In this document: in pieces, positions 5,240 to 14,203 of the stretch
How positions within the stretch are numbered: position 1 is the first letter of the stretch
Layout of the letters: each line of letters starts with the position of its first letter
Assembly (NCBI GenBank): GCA_043820045.1
Contig: JBDREF010000235.1
Span: 1 to 23,803, forward strand
Direction: 5' to 3'
Length of the DNA stretch: 23,803 bases
DNA from: JBDREF01 sp043820045
GTDB lineage: Bacteria > Planctomycetota > Phycisphaerae > Sedimentisphaerales > Anaerobacaceae
Program-made: the position numbers and the translations under genes
The notes under the pieces: generated by a model
The model's input: the letters and a program-made list of their open reading frames with translations, nothing else
Told to the model about the DNA's origin: nothing
Database searches by the model: none

Positions 5240-6937
5240 ATGGCCAAGGACATGATTTTCGGGACATTAGGGGGTCTGGGCCTGTTCCTGTTCGGGATGG
5301 GGCTGATGTCGGACGGGCTGAAAAAGGTCGCCGGCCAGAAGCTCAAGGACCTTCTGGAGTCGCTGACGAAACACCGGGTCGTTGCGGTCATCGTGGGTAT
5401 GTTGACGACGGCGCTGATTCAGTCCAGCTCCGCGACGACCGTCATGACGGTCGGCTTTGTGAACGCGGGACTTCTGACTCTCAAACAGGCGCTGGCGGTT
5501 GTCCTCGGGGCCAACGTCGGCACGACTATCACGGCCGGGCTCGTCTCGGTGCTGGCCGTATTTAAGATAACCAATTATGCGCTGCCGGTCGTGGGAATCG
5601 GCTTCCTTATGACCGTGCTCGGCAAGAAACAGAAGACCCGGAGCATCGGGCAGGTGTTGATTGGCTTCGGGATACTGTTCCTCGGTATCCACTTCATGAA
5701 AGAGGCGTTCGCCCCGTTGAAAGACCATGAGGGTGTGCGCGACGCGCTGATATGGCTCGGCGGCAATCCGATCCTGGCGGTACTGGCGGGTACGGCTATA
5801 ACGATGCTCCTGCAGAGCAGCTCGGCCTCCATCGCGATGATCCAGATGCTGGCCTTTCAGGGCGTCTTCGGGACGGACTGGCACCTGGCGCTGCAGGTGG
5901 CGATACCGTATATCCTTGGCGACAACATCGGCACGACAATCACGGCGCAGATTGCGGCGCTCCGCACGTCGCGAAACGCCAGGCGGACGGCCATGGGGCA
6001 TACCATCTTCAACGTAATCGGCGTGATGTACATACTGCCTCTCGTGTGGCTCGGGTGGTTCGCGACGGCGGTGGAATGGATCGCCCCCGGCGATGTTACG
6101 CAGCATACGATTATGGCGCACATATTCTTCGCGCATTTCATGTTCAACACGTTCAACGTCATTGTGTTCCTTCCGCTGATTGACGGATTGGCGGCAATCG
6201 TCCTGAAGATACTGCCTGTGACCGAGGCCGAACTCGCCCAAAAACCGATGGCCCTGGAAAAGCACCTGCTCGATACTCCGGTGATAGCGCTGGAGCAGAC
6301 GAAGCGCGAGATCGTTCGCATGGCACAGACGGCAAAACAGGCCCTCATGATGGCGATCACCGGAATCATCGACGACGACCGCAAAGGGCTTGGGGCGGTG
6401 CGCGAGATAGAGGACTTTATCGACATGCAGCAGCTTGAGATTACGTCTTATCTGACGGCGCTGTCGCGCAGGACCTTGTCGGACGAAGTCTCGACCGAGC
6501 TGCCGGTGCTGCTGCATTCGGTCAACGACCTCGAGCGTATCGGCGATCACGCTGTAAATATTGTCGAAATCGGCGAACGAAAGATGGACCAGAAGCTCTT
6601 CTGGAGCGACTCGGCGCTGAGTGAGGCCCAGATGCTCCGCAAGGAGATCGAAACGATGTTCGACTATATCATATCGGCCCTGGAGAATAACGACACTGAG
6701 CCGGCCAAATGGGCCCTGGCCAATGAAAACAGCCTGAACACGATGCAGATAGAGTTTCGCCGCAGCCACGTGGACCGGATGACCGAGGGCATCTGCACAC
6801 CCCAGGCGGGCCTGATATTCATCGACCTGGTTGACAACATCGAGAAGAGCGGCGACCACCTTACAAATATCGCACAGGCAATCATCGGGGGACTGCAATG
6901 GGATGGAGTCAAGCCGAAGATTTCTCAGGATTCCTGA
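5240..6937 (+). CDS. Na/phosphate cotransporter with PhoU-like domain
   Basis: Integral membrane protein of 565 residues of the NptA/PhoU-tailed Na-Pi cotransporter (SLC34-like) family. It has the inverted-repeat architecture of the family, with the hallmark QSSSATT at 61-67 and a second QSSSAS in the second half of the membrane domain; each is followed by a GANVGTTIT or GDNIGTTIT segment. The last 200 or so residues are helical and PhoU-like (for example HSVNDLERIGDHAVNI and DLVDNIEKSGDHLTNI). The protein probably imports phosphate with sodium or sets its level through the PhoU-like tail. A GTAGGGA ribosome binding site precedes the ATG. It lies 43 nt upstream of the long nfeD gene, so the two could share a transcript. 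Confidence 0.92.
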   Translation: MAKDMIFGTLGGLGLFLFGMGLMSDGLKKVAGQKLKDLLESLTKHRVVAVIVGMLTTALIQSSSATTVMTVGFVNAGLLTLKQALAVVLGANVGTTITAGLVSVLAVFKITNYALPVVGIGFLMTVLGKKQKTRSIGQVLIGFGILFLGIHFMKEAFAPLKDHEGVRDALIWLGGNPILAVLAGTAITMLLQSSSASIAMIQMLAFQGVFGTDWHLALQVAIPYILGDNIGTTITAQIAALRTSRNARRTAMGHTIFNVIGVMYILPLVWLGWFATAVEWIAPGDVTQHTIMAHIFFAHFMFNTFNVIVFLPLIDGLAAIVLKILPVTEAELAQKPMALEKHLLDTPVIALEQTKREIVRMAQTAKQALMMAITGIIDDDRKGLGAVREIEDFIDMQQLEITSYLTALSRRTLSDEVSTELPVLLHSVNDLERIGDHAVNIVEIGERKMDQKLFWSDSALSEAQMLRKEIETMFDYIISALENNDTEPAKWALANENSLNTMQIEFRRSHVDRMTEGICTPQAGLIFIDLVDNIEKSGDHLTNIAQAIIGGLQWDGVKPKISQDS

Positions 6938-6980
6938 ACGACTATTGCCTGCCGGACGGTTCGAGGGTATAATTGCCTGT

Positions 6981-8525
6981 ATGAACAGACCTTTGCGGAT
7001 AGTTGCGGTTGGTATTCTGTGCCTGATGCTGCTTGCGGGGCTGACTGTCACTGCGGAAATAAGCGAGCCCGATGCGAGTCCGGACCGGGTCAAGGCGGCG
7101 GTTATCGTCTGCAAGGGAATGATAGATGACGGGCTTTACAAATCCATCCGGCGCAGGACGCAGTTTGCACTCGATAACGACGTCGAATACCTCATCTACG
7201 AAATCGGCACTTACGGCGGCCTTCTGCAATCGGCCGACGATATCTCGAAGTACTTCATTCTCGATATAGGCAAGAAGGCGCACACCGTGGCGTACGTAAC
7301 CACCGAAGCGATATCGGCCGGAGCGATGATAAGCGTCTCGTGCCAGGACATCGTGATGTTGGAGAACACCACCATCGGGGATTGCGCTCCGATTGTGATC
7401 GGCGGCAAGCTCGAAGGGGTCGAGCGGGAAAAGGCCGAGAGCTTCACGCGCGCGGCTTTTATGCGAGCGGCGGAGGCGAACGGGTACCCGGCGGCACTGC
7501 TCAAGGCGATGGTCACTATGCAGACGAAAGTGTACCGAGTGAAGAATCTGCGAACGGGTGTCTATGGGTTTTTCGAGCACGACCAACTGCCGAAAGATGC
7601 GAACGAATTCGACCTCGAAAACAAGGAGCTGGCGGTCGATGACGACGAGCTTCTGACGCTGACCGCCTCGAAGGCTTTCGAGTATGGGATAGCAAGAGCG
7701 GAGGTCAAGAGCCAGGAAGGGGCCCTCGCGTTCCTGGGCGGGCGCGACGGCGTGATTTTTGCCGGCGAGCCGTTGGTGCTCGAGACGAACTGGTCGGAAG
7801 AGATGGTGCGATGGCTCAACTCGCCGGCGGTCATGGCGGTGCTTGTCATGCTCGCAATTTTGGGCGTCTATATCGAATTCAACGCGCCTGGAGTCGGGTT
7901 GCCCGGGCTCGCGGCGGTGATCTGCTTCGTCATAATCATCGGCAGCAAGTACCTGGTGGGATTGGCTAACTGGGTGGAGGTGGTGCTGTTTGTTGCAGGC
8001 GTAGGTTTGCTGTTAGTGGAAATCTTCGTTCTGCCCGGCTTTGGCGTTGCCGGTTTTTTGGGGATCGTCTTAATCATGGCCGGCTTGTTCGGAATGCTGG
8101 TGAAGAATCCGCCCGACAGGATGCCGTGGCCCCAGGATGCGATTGCCTGGAGTGACTTCACATGGGGGGTAGTTGGGCTTTCACTCGGCTTTATGGGATT
8201 TATCGTTCTGGCGTGGGTGCTGTCCAGGTACCTGCCGAGGATAGGATTCCTCAGCGGCCTGGTTCTTGTACCGGCGGCCGCCGGGCAGGCCGGCGGGATG
8301 CGAGTCAGTGCGAGCGCTCCGCCAGAGAGCCAAAGTTCGGGCGTGAAGGTCGGCGACCTCGGCGAAGTAGTTTTGACCCTGAGGCCCACGGGAAAAGCGA
8401 AGTTCGGCGAATCAATCGTAGATGTCGTTGCTGAAGCCGAGTTTCTCGGCAAAGGCACAAAGGTCAGCATAATTGAAATTCACGGCAACAGGGTGGTAGT
8501 CAAAGCCGTGGAAGGACAGTCATAG
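6981..8525 (+). CDS. nfeD: Long NfeD membrane serine protease
   Basis: Long-form NfeD of 514 residues: signal peptide (about 1-25), ClpP-like protease domain (about 35-280), membrane domain of several helices (about 305-440), and a C-terminal OB-fold (about 450-514). The catalytic serine is Ser112 in AISAGAMIS and the likely general base is Lys151 in REKAESF, by alignment with the Pyrococcus 1510-N protease (Ser97/Lys138). GTYGGLLQSADDI is the substrate-cradling segment. The archaeal enzyme cleaves the hydrophobic C-terminus of a stomatin; here the downstream flotillin is the natural partner, by inference. The ATG is chosen because a signal peptide follows it at once; a longer frame reading back into the preceding gene is rejected. 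Confidence 0.88.
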   Translation: MNRPLRIVAVGILCLMLLAGLTVTAEISEPDASPDRVKAAVIVCKGMIDDGLYKSIRRRTQFALDNDVEYLIYEIGTYGGLLQSADDISKYFILDIGKKAHTVAYVTTEAISAGAMISVSCQDIVMLENTTIGDCAPIVIGGKLEGVEREKAESFTRAAFMRAAEANGYPAALLKAMVTMQTKVYRVKNLRTGVYGFFEHDQLPKDANEFDLENKELAVDDDELLTLTASKAFEYGIARAEVKSQEGALAFLGGRDGVIFAGEPLVLETNWSEEMVRWLNSPAVMAVLVMLAILGVYIEFNAPGVGLPGLAAVICFVIIIGSKYLVGLANWVEVVLFVAGVGLLLVEIFVLPGFGVAGFLGIVLIMAGLFGMLVKNPPDRMPWPQDAIAWSDFTWGVVGLSLGFMGFIVLAWVLSRYLPRIGFLSGLVLVPAAAGQAGGMRVSASAPPESQSSGVKVGDLGEVVLTLRPTGKAKFGESIVDVVAEAEFLGKGTKVSIIEIHGNRVVVKAVEGQS

Positions 8526-8535
8526 GGGCAAACCG

Positions 8536-9030
8536 ATGGTTTGGTGGATTATTTTTGCCGTATTTTTGTATTTTCTTTGTGCGGCCCTGATTGTGGCTGA
8601 AGTATTCGTGCCGAGCGGCGGCTTGATAAGTGTCTGTGCGCTCGCCTGCCTGGCGGGGGGCATAGCCATATTTTTTCATTACAGCACGGTCGCAGGCTGG
8701 ATAGGCGTTGGCGTTGCCGCTGTGATGATACCGGCGGTCCTGGTCGTAGCCTACAGAATATTTCCGAAGACTCGATTCGGCAAGAGTGTGACGCTCGCGC
8801 CTCCGCAGAGGCCGCAAGGCGATGCGATACCGGATACGCCCGAGCTTAAAGAGCTACTCGGCGCAGTCGGTGTCGTACTGACGCCGTTACGGCCGGTGGG
8901 AATGTGCGATTTCTCAGGATGCAGAGTTGAATGTGTCGCCGAGAGCGGGTATGTTGATAAGATGCAAAAGGTCAAGGTCATCAAGGTCGAGAGCACGCAG
9001 TTGACCGTTCGTGTAATAGAAGAAAGCTAA
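8536..9030 (+). CDS. Short NfeD-family membrane protein
   Basis: Protein of 164 residues with no protease domain. Three transmembrane segments are predicted (about 3-20, 28-49 and 54-75), with a C-terminal soluble OB-fold, ending in KVIKVESTQLTVRVIEE. This is the NfeD membrane plus OB architecture. Short NfeD proteins are usually encoded beside flotillin-like genes and are thought to help scaffold lipid-raft-like domains. The gene starts 10 nt after the long nfeD and ends 15 nt before floA, so it is in the same operon. Carrying both a long and a short NfeD next to floA is a recurrent arrangement in some lineages. Confidence 0.85.
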   Translation: MVWWIIFAVFLYFLCAALIVAEVFVPSGGLISVCALACLAGGIAIFFHYSTVAGWIGVGVAAVMIPAVLVVAYRIFPKTRFGKSVTLAPPQRPQGDAIPDTPELKELLGAVGVVLTPLRPVGMCDFSGCRVECVAESGYVDKMQKVKVIKVESTQLTVRVIEES

Positions 9031-9045
9031 TGAAAGGACAAGAAG

Positions 9046-10059
9046 ATGAATAGCCTGACAGGTATGATATTGGGAGCTGCCGAGGCTCCGAGGGTAGGCA
9101 CGATAGTCGCCGTGGTTGTCATTGGCACTATAGGTCTGGTCGCGTTGCTTCTGGGCGTAAAATTCGCCAGACTATGGCTGCAGGCGTATTTTTCCCGGGC
9201 CGACGTCAGATTATCCGAGCTGATCGGCATGTGGCTGAGGAAGGTCGATGCCAGAACCATCGTCATAAGCAAGATAACTGCGATACAGGCGGGCCTGACC
9301 CTGACGACAAAAGATTTGGAGAGCCATTATTTGGCCGGTGGGCAGGTCCCGAATGTCGTGTGGGCCCTCATCGCAGCCAACAGGGCAAATATAGATTTAA
9401 CATTGAAAACAGCCACTGCGATTGACTTGGCCGGTCGTGATATTCGTGATGCAGTTCAAACGAGTGTCAAGCCCAAAGTAATCGACTGCCCCGACCCGAC
9501 GAAAGGCAGAGAAACCATCGATGCAGTCGCCCAGGACGGCATCCAGTTGAAGGCAAAAGCAAGGGTGACGGTTAGAATGAACATAGACAGGCTGGTGGGC
9601 GGTGCGACTGAGGAGACGATTATCGCTCGCGTGGGCGAGGGAATTGTCACCACTATTGGCAGTGCGGTAACATACAAGAGCGTTCTTGAGAATCCGGACA
9701 AGATCTCCAAATCGGTCCTGGCCAAGGGACTTGATGCCGGAACGGCTTTTGAGATTTTATCTATTGATATTGCCGACGTCGATGTGGGCGAAAATGTCGG
9801 CGCCCAGCTCCAGAAAGCCCAGGCCTATGCCGATTTGGAAAGAGCGAAGGCCGAGGCCGAAAAACGCCGGGCAATGGGCGTGGCGCGTGAACAGGAAATG
9901 CGGGCCCTCGTCGTGGAAAACGAGGCCAAAGTGCCGCTGGCCATGGCCGAGGCATTCAAGCAAGGCAATCTTGGCGTAATGGACTACTACAGAATGAAGA
10001 ATATCGTGGCCGACACCTCGATGCGGGATTCTATCGCCGGGCCGAAGAATAAAGAATAA
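9046..10059 (+). CDS. floA: FloA-type flotillin-like protein
   Basis: Protein of 337 residues, close to the length of Bacillus FloA (about 331). One N-terminal membrane helix (about 18-42) is followed by a SPFH-like region (ADVRLSELIGMWLRKVDAR and QDGIQLKAKARVTVRMNIDRLVGG). A charged Glu/Ala coiled-coil follows (ADLERAKAEAEKRRAMGVAREQEMRA), then a conserved C-terminal segment MDYYRMKNIVADTSMRDSI. FloA scaffolds functional membrane microdomains. An AAGGA ribosome binding site precedes the ATG. The gene ends the protease/scaffold series and is followed 49 nt later by a proline-rich membrane protein. Confidence 0.93.
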   Translation: MNSLTGMILGAAEAPRVGTIVAVVVIGTIGLVALLLGVKFARLWLQAYFSRADVRLSELIGMWLRKVDARTIVISKITAIQAGLTLTTKDLESHYLAGGQVPNVVWALIAANRANIDLTLKTATAIDLAGRDIRDAVQTSVKPKVIDCPDPTKGRETIDAVAQDGIQLKAKARVTVRMNIDRLVGGATEETIIARVGEGIVTTIGSAVTYKSVLENPDKISKSVLAKGLDAGTAFEILSIDIADVDVGENVGAQLQKAQAYADLERAKAEAEKRRAMGVAREQEMRALVVENEAKVPLAMAEAFKQGNLGVMDYYRMKNIVADTSMRDSIAGPKNKE

Positions 10060-10108
10060 CTACCGGGTATCTGGGTATCAGTAGATCAAGGTAGCAGGAA
10101 GAGGATAC

Positions 10109-10735
10109 GTGAATGGTCTTATTATGAACGTTTTTCTGGCACAATTTGTTCTGGCTCGCCGCAACGATGAAGCTGAAGGGTGGACGAACCTGCTCTTCGT
10201 GATCGTGGTGGCCGTATTCTGGGCCCTTGGCGGCATTCTCAAGGCAAGGGCGAACAAGCCGGAACACAAGGACCAGACGCAGTCTCAACGCAAGCTCGTC
10301 CGCAGGCCGCCGGCGCACGGCGTGCAATCATGGCGGCAATCCACCGAACGGACCCAGCCGCGTCAGGCGACACCGGCGCAACGCCCGCAATATCGCCCGG
10401 CTTCCAAGACGCCCGCCGTGGAAACGGTCGCTGCCCACCCTCTTCTGCGCACCCTTGCAGCGCAGATCGAACGAGCGGCCGGCAGAATGTTCGTCCCGTC
10501 GCCGGAACCGGAACTGCCGTCGCCGAAACAGCCGCAACCTGCCGCTAAAGCTGCCGCTCGACCTGCCGATAAGCACCCTGCCGGCCAGGTCATAACCGTC
10601 CCCGCAGAATATCCGCCGGCTTTATTGCTGGACCACATGCATCCGGACGACCTGAGAAGGGCGATCCTATATTACGAGATCCTCGGCAAGCCCGTCTCAC
10701 TCCGGGATTCGTCCGAATCCGTTATCGGACTTTAG
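10109..10735 (+). CDS. Membrane-anchored proline-rich protein, function unknown
   Basis: Protein of 208 residues with a GTG start, chosen because AGGAAGAGG lies 4 nt upstream. An N-terminal hydrophobic stretch and a clear transmembrane helix (about 27-46, NLLFVIVVAVFWALGGI) are followed by a basic, Pro/Ala/Gln-rich disordered region (about 47-165). The protein ends in a compact segment containing HPDDLRRAILYYEILGKPVSLRD. I do not recognise a named domain, but this terminal segment looks like a conserved short motif seen in planctomycete hypothetical proteins (recollection, untested). Its position right after floA suggests a partner of the flotillin/NfeD membrane assembly, with the C-terminal motif on the cytoplasmic side. 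Confidence 0.6.
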   Translation: MNGLIMNVFLAQFVLARRNDEAEGWTNLLFVIVVAVFWALGGILKARANKPEHKDQTQSQRKLVRRPPAHGVQSWRQSTERTQPRQATPAQRPQYRPASKTPAVETVAAHPLLRTLAAQIERAAGRMFVPSPEPELPSPKQPQPAAKAAARPADKHPAGQVITVPAEYPPALLLDHMHPDDLRRAILYYEILGKPVSLRDSSESVIGL

Positions 10736-11219
10736 GTGTTTGTTGCTTTTGCGGCGTTTCGCGCCGGCATCCTTCACATCAGATTTGCTGCAGTGCTCGT
10801 TCTGTATTGCACTCTACGCAAGATTAAAAGCAAAGGGCAAAGCTCAAACCTAAGCCGGCGCACTGACGCGCGTAGCTCCGTGTCACTGCCCTTCGTTTAA
10901 TCAATTACAGGAAAACCTCAGGGAAGACTTCGACACGCCGCGGCTCGCAGACAACGGCGGCATCAGTTTGAGAGTTCTCTGTTTCATAACAGGATATGGT
11001 GACTCATATGGTTTGCCGGTAAAGTTGAGGCCGAGCATACCAAGCGAAGCGGGAAGCAAGTAAAGGATGCAGCCGAAAGAGACAAGCGACAACCAACGAC
11101 CGCGAAAAAAGAAACCACATTCAAGGTCCTATAATATATGTTATGTTTCATTCAATCGCAGTTCTGGGCTCGCCAGTGCAGTTGCGTGTTTTTGGGCCGT
11201 TTTGGGGTGATCTTGTCGG
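10736..11219. other. Intergenic gap between convergent genes
   Basis: This 484-bp stretch separates two convergent transcription units. No gene with a ribosome binding site and plausible composition is seen on either strand, no terminator with a stem and T-tract, and no match to the dispersed repeats found elsewhere in the window. A decayed gene cannot be excluded. Confidence 0.4.
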
Positions 11220-12833
11220 CTATTGTGAAAACGGGTAGTCGATTCCGATCGCATTGCTGGCGGTCTCTGTGAGATTATCCCACATGGCAGTCGCCCTGTC
11301 CAGCAGTCCGAGGTTCTGGAGGATTATCGAGATGTTTACTGTCGCATCGGGAGATGCGAAGTTGTTTTCGAGGTGGTGCTCGAGATTAATCAGCGAGGAG
11401 GCAAACTTGATCCGGTCGCAATAGAGCAAAGCCGTTCTGTAGTGCAGTTCGAGCGTGTCTTTATCCATGTGGATCGGCCCGCCTATGTGCTCGAGCGCTT
11501 CGGTCTTACGGTCCGCCTCGAACAGGCATATGGCCAGCTTGCTCCTGGCCCTGGTGTAAGACGGGTTCATCTCCAGGGCCGCCCGGAATGAATTGATGGC
11601 GTCGATTATCCTTCCGGCGTTCATCATCAGGATACCCAGTCTGTAGTGCAGGTCCGGGTTCTGCGGGCGATGGGCGACTTCCTGGCAATGGGCTGCAATT
11701 ACCGCTCCTGTGAGGGCTGCCGAGTAATCCTCATCATCGCCGAGCATGTCCTTGCTGAGACCTGCCTTGAATCGCAGGATAGCCGTTTCGGTGAACAGCA
11801 AGGAACTGTTCGGCTGGATTGCCGCCGCCAGTGAGAGCGTGCCGAGGGCGTCCTGGGTGCTGCCGGCGAGTTTCTGGCTGGTTGCCAGGCCCAGGTAGGC
11901 GTCGATGATCTTGTCGTTTATTTCAACCGCCTTGTTGAATTGCTCTGCGGCCGACTGATCCTGCTCGAGTTGTAAGTACTGGGTGCCGAGTTTTATCCTT
12001 GCTTCGAGGAAATCCGGGCATACGCGAAGGGCTTCTTCGTACTGAGCCACGGCGTCGTTAGTGGCGCCCAACATGCGAAAGACGTCCGCACGCTTCATGA
12101 TCAGATCGAGTCTGTCGGGTTCGGCCTGGAGGGCCTCGTCCATCTTTTCGAGTGCGTCGTAATGCTGGCCGTCGGCGATGAGCCGGTCTGTAACTTCATC
12201 GTGGGGATTGAAATTGTCCGGATGCATCAAGATCGCGGTGTTGAAGGTATCGGCGGCCTGCATGTATCTGCCGGTGGCAATGTACAAATGCCCGAGCGTC
12301 ACGAGTGTGGAAATATCGTCGGGATATTCGCTTTTGAGAAGCTCGTATTGTTGTATCGTCTTTTCAAGTTGGCCGTTCTTGAAGTATATCGCACCCAGCC
12401 GCTGCGCGGGAAGCTGCAAGTACTTCTTGAACTTCAGACAATCCTGGTAAAACTCCACGGCCTGCGATTCTCTGCCGAGACGTTCGTAACAATGTCCCAG
12501 CGCATAAAGGGCCATAGTATTGCTCGGCTTGCGCATATAGACGGAATTCAGCTCCTTGACGGCCTGCTCCAACTGGGCGTCGTGCAGGCAGATAGTGGCT
12601 GCGGCCAGCCGGCCGTATGTGCAGGAAGGGTTTTCGAAAAGATACATCCGCAGTTGCTCGGCGGCGGCATCGAGCTTCATGTCCGTGATCAGCTCAATCG
12701 CGTTGTGTAACTGTTCGTAGTGAGCGGATTCGTTGCTGTTGGCCGGAAGTCCTACGGCGCTTAGCCAGTGCCATATCAAATCGGCAGTATCGACCGTTAT
12801 CGCTCTGCCGAGAATCTCCAGTAATTGACTCAT
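11220..12833 (-). CDS. Tetratricopeptide-repeat protein
   Basis: Protein of 537 residues made mostly of TPR units. Clear repeats include ALYALGHCYERLGRESQAVEFY, LVTLGHLYIATGRYMQAADTF, ARIKLGTQYLQLEQDQSAAEQF and HYRLGILMMNAGRIIDAINSF. The N-terminus (MSQLLEILGRAI) has no signal peptide, so the protein is probably cytoplasmic. TPR solenoids bind partner proteins; no enzymatic domain is visible, so the partner and pathway are unknown. The start at MSQLLEILG is preferred over one 63 nt upstream, whose extra residues (rich in Arg, Ser, Lys) read as translated intergenic sequence. It stands alone, with long gaps on both sides. Confidence 0.8.
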   Translation of the reverse strand: MSQLLEILGRAITVDTADLIWHWLSAVGLPANSNESAHYEQLHNAIELITDMKLDAAAEQLRMYLFENPSCTYGRLAAATICLHDAQLEQAVKELNSVYMRKPSNTMALYALGHCYERLGRESQAVEFYQDCLKFKKYLQLPAQRLGAIYFKNGQLEKTIQQYELLKSEYPDDISTLVTLGHLYIATGRYMQAADTFNTAILMHPDNFNPHDEVTDRLIADGQHYDALEKMDEALQAEPDRLDLIMKRADVFRMLGATNDAVAQYEEALRVCPDFLEARIKLGTQYLQLEQDQSAAEQFNKAVEINDKIIDAYLGLATSQKLAGSTQDALGTLSLAAAIQPNSSLLFTETAILRFKAGLSKDMLGDDEDYSAALTGAVIAAHCQEVAHRPQNPDLHYRLGILMMNAGRIIDAINSFRAALEMNPSYTRARSKLAICLFEADRKTEALEHIGGPIHMDKDTLELHYRTALLYCDRIKFASSLINLEHHLENNFASPDATVNISIILQNLGLLDRATAMWDNLTETASNAIGIDYPFSQ

Positions 12834-13148
12834 ACACCGCTCGCATCCAGTTTTCGATCTTGATTTGTGACTACGGACTTGCGAATTCACTCTCACCCGC
12901 TTGTAATCACGATTAAGGTATCGACAATAGACGGGGACGGATTAACTGCGGTTTTGGCAATTAGTGGTTCGATACGGCATTTTGCATTGCCGCCGTGGCG
13001 ATTGTGCGCGATGTGCCGGTTGTTACGATTTTGAAGCCGGTTATCGGGTTTCGCCGTCGGTTTAACTGACGGGCCTGAATGACCGGCTGTTTGCGCAGTT
13101 TCAGCGGGCGATTCTATTGAGAAAACGGACCGTCCCCCTGCCATAATC
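12834..13148. other. Intergenic gap with an inverted GGGGACGG motif
   Basis: No gene is supported. GGGGACGG at 12933-12940 and CCGTCCCC at 13130-13137 form a widely spaced inverted pair; the second is part of GAAAACGGACCGTCCCC, a sequence style common in dispersed REP-like elements. Sequence between them shows no coding character. The stretch separates the response regulator from the TPR gene. Confidence 0.4.
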
Positions 13149-13637
13149 TTACTTTGAATCGGACCTTGGCATTTGTCCCTGTTCTTCTATATCGCGCAGG
13201 TATGCCAACGTGCGTTCAAGCTTGTCGGTCAGGTTTTTGAGTTTCAGCATGGTCTTGACCCGTGTCAACAACTCCAGTTTATTCACGGGCTTGCTGAGAA
13301 AGTCGTCCGTGCCGGAGTCTATGGCTCGCTCGATATCGCCGAATTCGCTCAGAGCGGTCACCATAATGACGGGAATGTCGCTGGTCTTAGGGTTGGCCTT
13401 TATCCTTCTGCAAACCTCAAAGCCGCTCATCCTGGGCATCATCACGTCGAGCAGAATCAGATCGGGCGACTCCCTGGCCAGTATCTCCAGCGCCTCCGGC
13501 CCGTCGTGAGCCGGTATTGCCCGGCAGTCAACGTCCTCAAGATATGCCTGCAATAACTCGAGGTTCTGCTGATTGTCGTCCACCACCAGCACCACAGGCG
13601 TCTCTTCCCGTCCCTTCTCGGCCTTGGCCTTGCTCAT
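13149..13637 (-). CDS. Single-domain response regulator
   Basis: Receiver domain (about 14-130) followed by a short charged helix (about 128-150) and no DNA-binding or enzymatic output domain, 162 residues in all. The acidic pocket is Asp20-Asp21, the phosphoacceptor is Asp64 in LLDVMMPRMSG, the switch threonine is Thr94 and the invariant lysine is Lys116 in LSKPVN. Such proteins act by protein contact or as phosphate shuttles. A GGGAG site lies upstream of the ATG. The gene is the last of a likely minus-strand operon, 34 nt after the DJ-1-like gene. A histidine kinase without a sensor domain is encoded divergently at the other end of that operon and is the most economical partner, by inference. 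Confidence 0.88.
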   Translation of the reverse strand: MSKAKAEKGREETPVVLVVDDNQQNLELLQAYLEDVDCRAIPAHDGPEALEILARESPDLILLDVMMPRMSGFEVCRRIKANPKTSDIPVIMVTALSEFGDIERAIDSGTDDFLSKPVNKLELLTRVKTMLKLKNLTDKLERTLAYLRDIEEQGQMPRSDSK

Positions 13638-13671
13638 AAGAAAAATGCTCCCATTTAAGATGTTAAGCCCG

Positions 13672-14187
13672 TCACTTCTGCAGCTCGCTCAAAATAGCCG
13701 TGCAAAAGGCCGGCAAGTCATCCGGTTTTCGTGATGTAATCAAATTTGCGTCCACTACACATTCGGCATCCACGTACTCGGCGCCGGCGTTGATGATATC
13801 GTCTTTTATCGCCATAAAACACGTCGCTTTTTTGCCCCTGTAGGCCTTTGTGCTGCAGAGCAGCCAGCCGCCGTGGCAGATGGCCGCTATGACCTTGCTG
13901 GCGTTTACCATGTCGTTGGCGAACGTTATGACATCAGCGTTTCTTCTCATAAAATCCGGCGCAAATCCGCCCGGCACGAGCATGCAGTCGTAATCGCCGG
14001 CCTTGACCAGCCCTGCCGCTACGCCGGAAACGCAGGGATAGCCCTCTTTCGAATGATATTCCTTTTTTGCCTCGGCCGCAACTAAATCGACTTGCAGGCC
14101 CGCCTCTATGAAGCGATAGTACGGATACCAGACCTCGAGAACCTGGTACATTTCATCAACCAGAATTGCGACTTTTTTCGCCGGCAT
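13672..14187 (-). CDS. DJ-1/PfpI family protein
   Basis: Protein of 171 residues, normal for the PfpI subgroup. The nucleophile elbow is AICHGGWLL, with Cys104 followed by His105; YPYYRFIEAG and LVPGGFAPDFMR are further family signatures. Members act as glyoxalases, deglycases, chaperones or proteases, and the sequence does not decide between these. The start is fixed by AAAGGAG 8 nt upstream of the ATG; a longer frame would overlap the preceding gene. It begins 16 nt after the stop of the sialidase-like gene and precedes the response regulator, so it is probably co-transcribed with both. Confidence 0.88.
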   Translation of the reverse strand: MPAKKVAILVDEMYQVLEVWYPYYRFIEAGLQVDLVAAEAKKEYHSKEGYPCVSGVAAGLVKAGDYDCMLVPGGFAPDFMRRNADVITFANDMVNASKVIAAICHGGWLLCSTKAYRGKKATCFMAIKDDIINAGAEYVDAECVVDANLITSRKPDDLPAFCTAILSELQK

Positions 14188-14203
14188 TTTCGCCGCTCCT
14201 TTT

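Noticed and set aside
5267..7114. Minus-strand frame of 615 codons opposite the phosphate cotransporter
   Set aside because: Shadow frame rich in Arg, His and Gln with no recognisable domain, while the plus strand encodes a complete transporter.
10901..11092. Short minus-strand frame in the 484-bp gap
   Set aside because: 63 codons with no ribosome binding site, no recognisable motif and poor composition.
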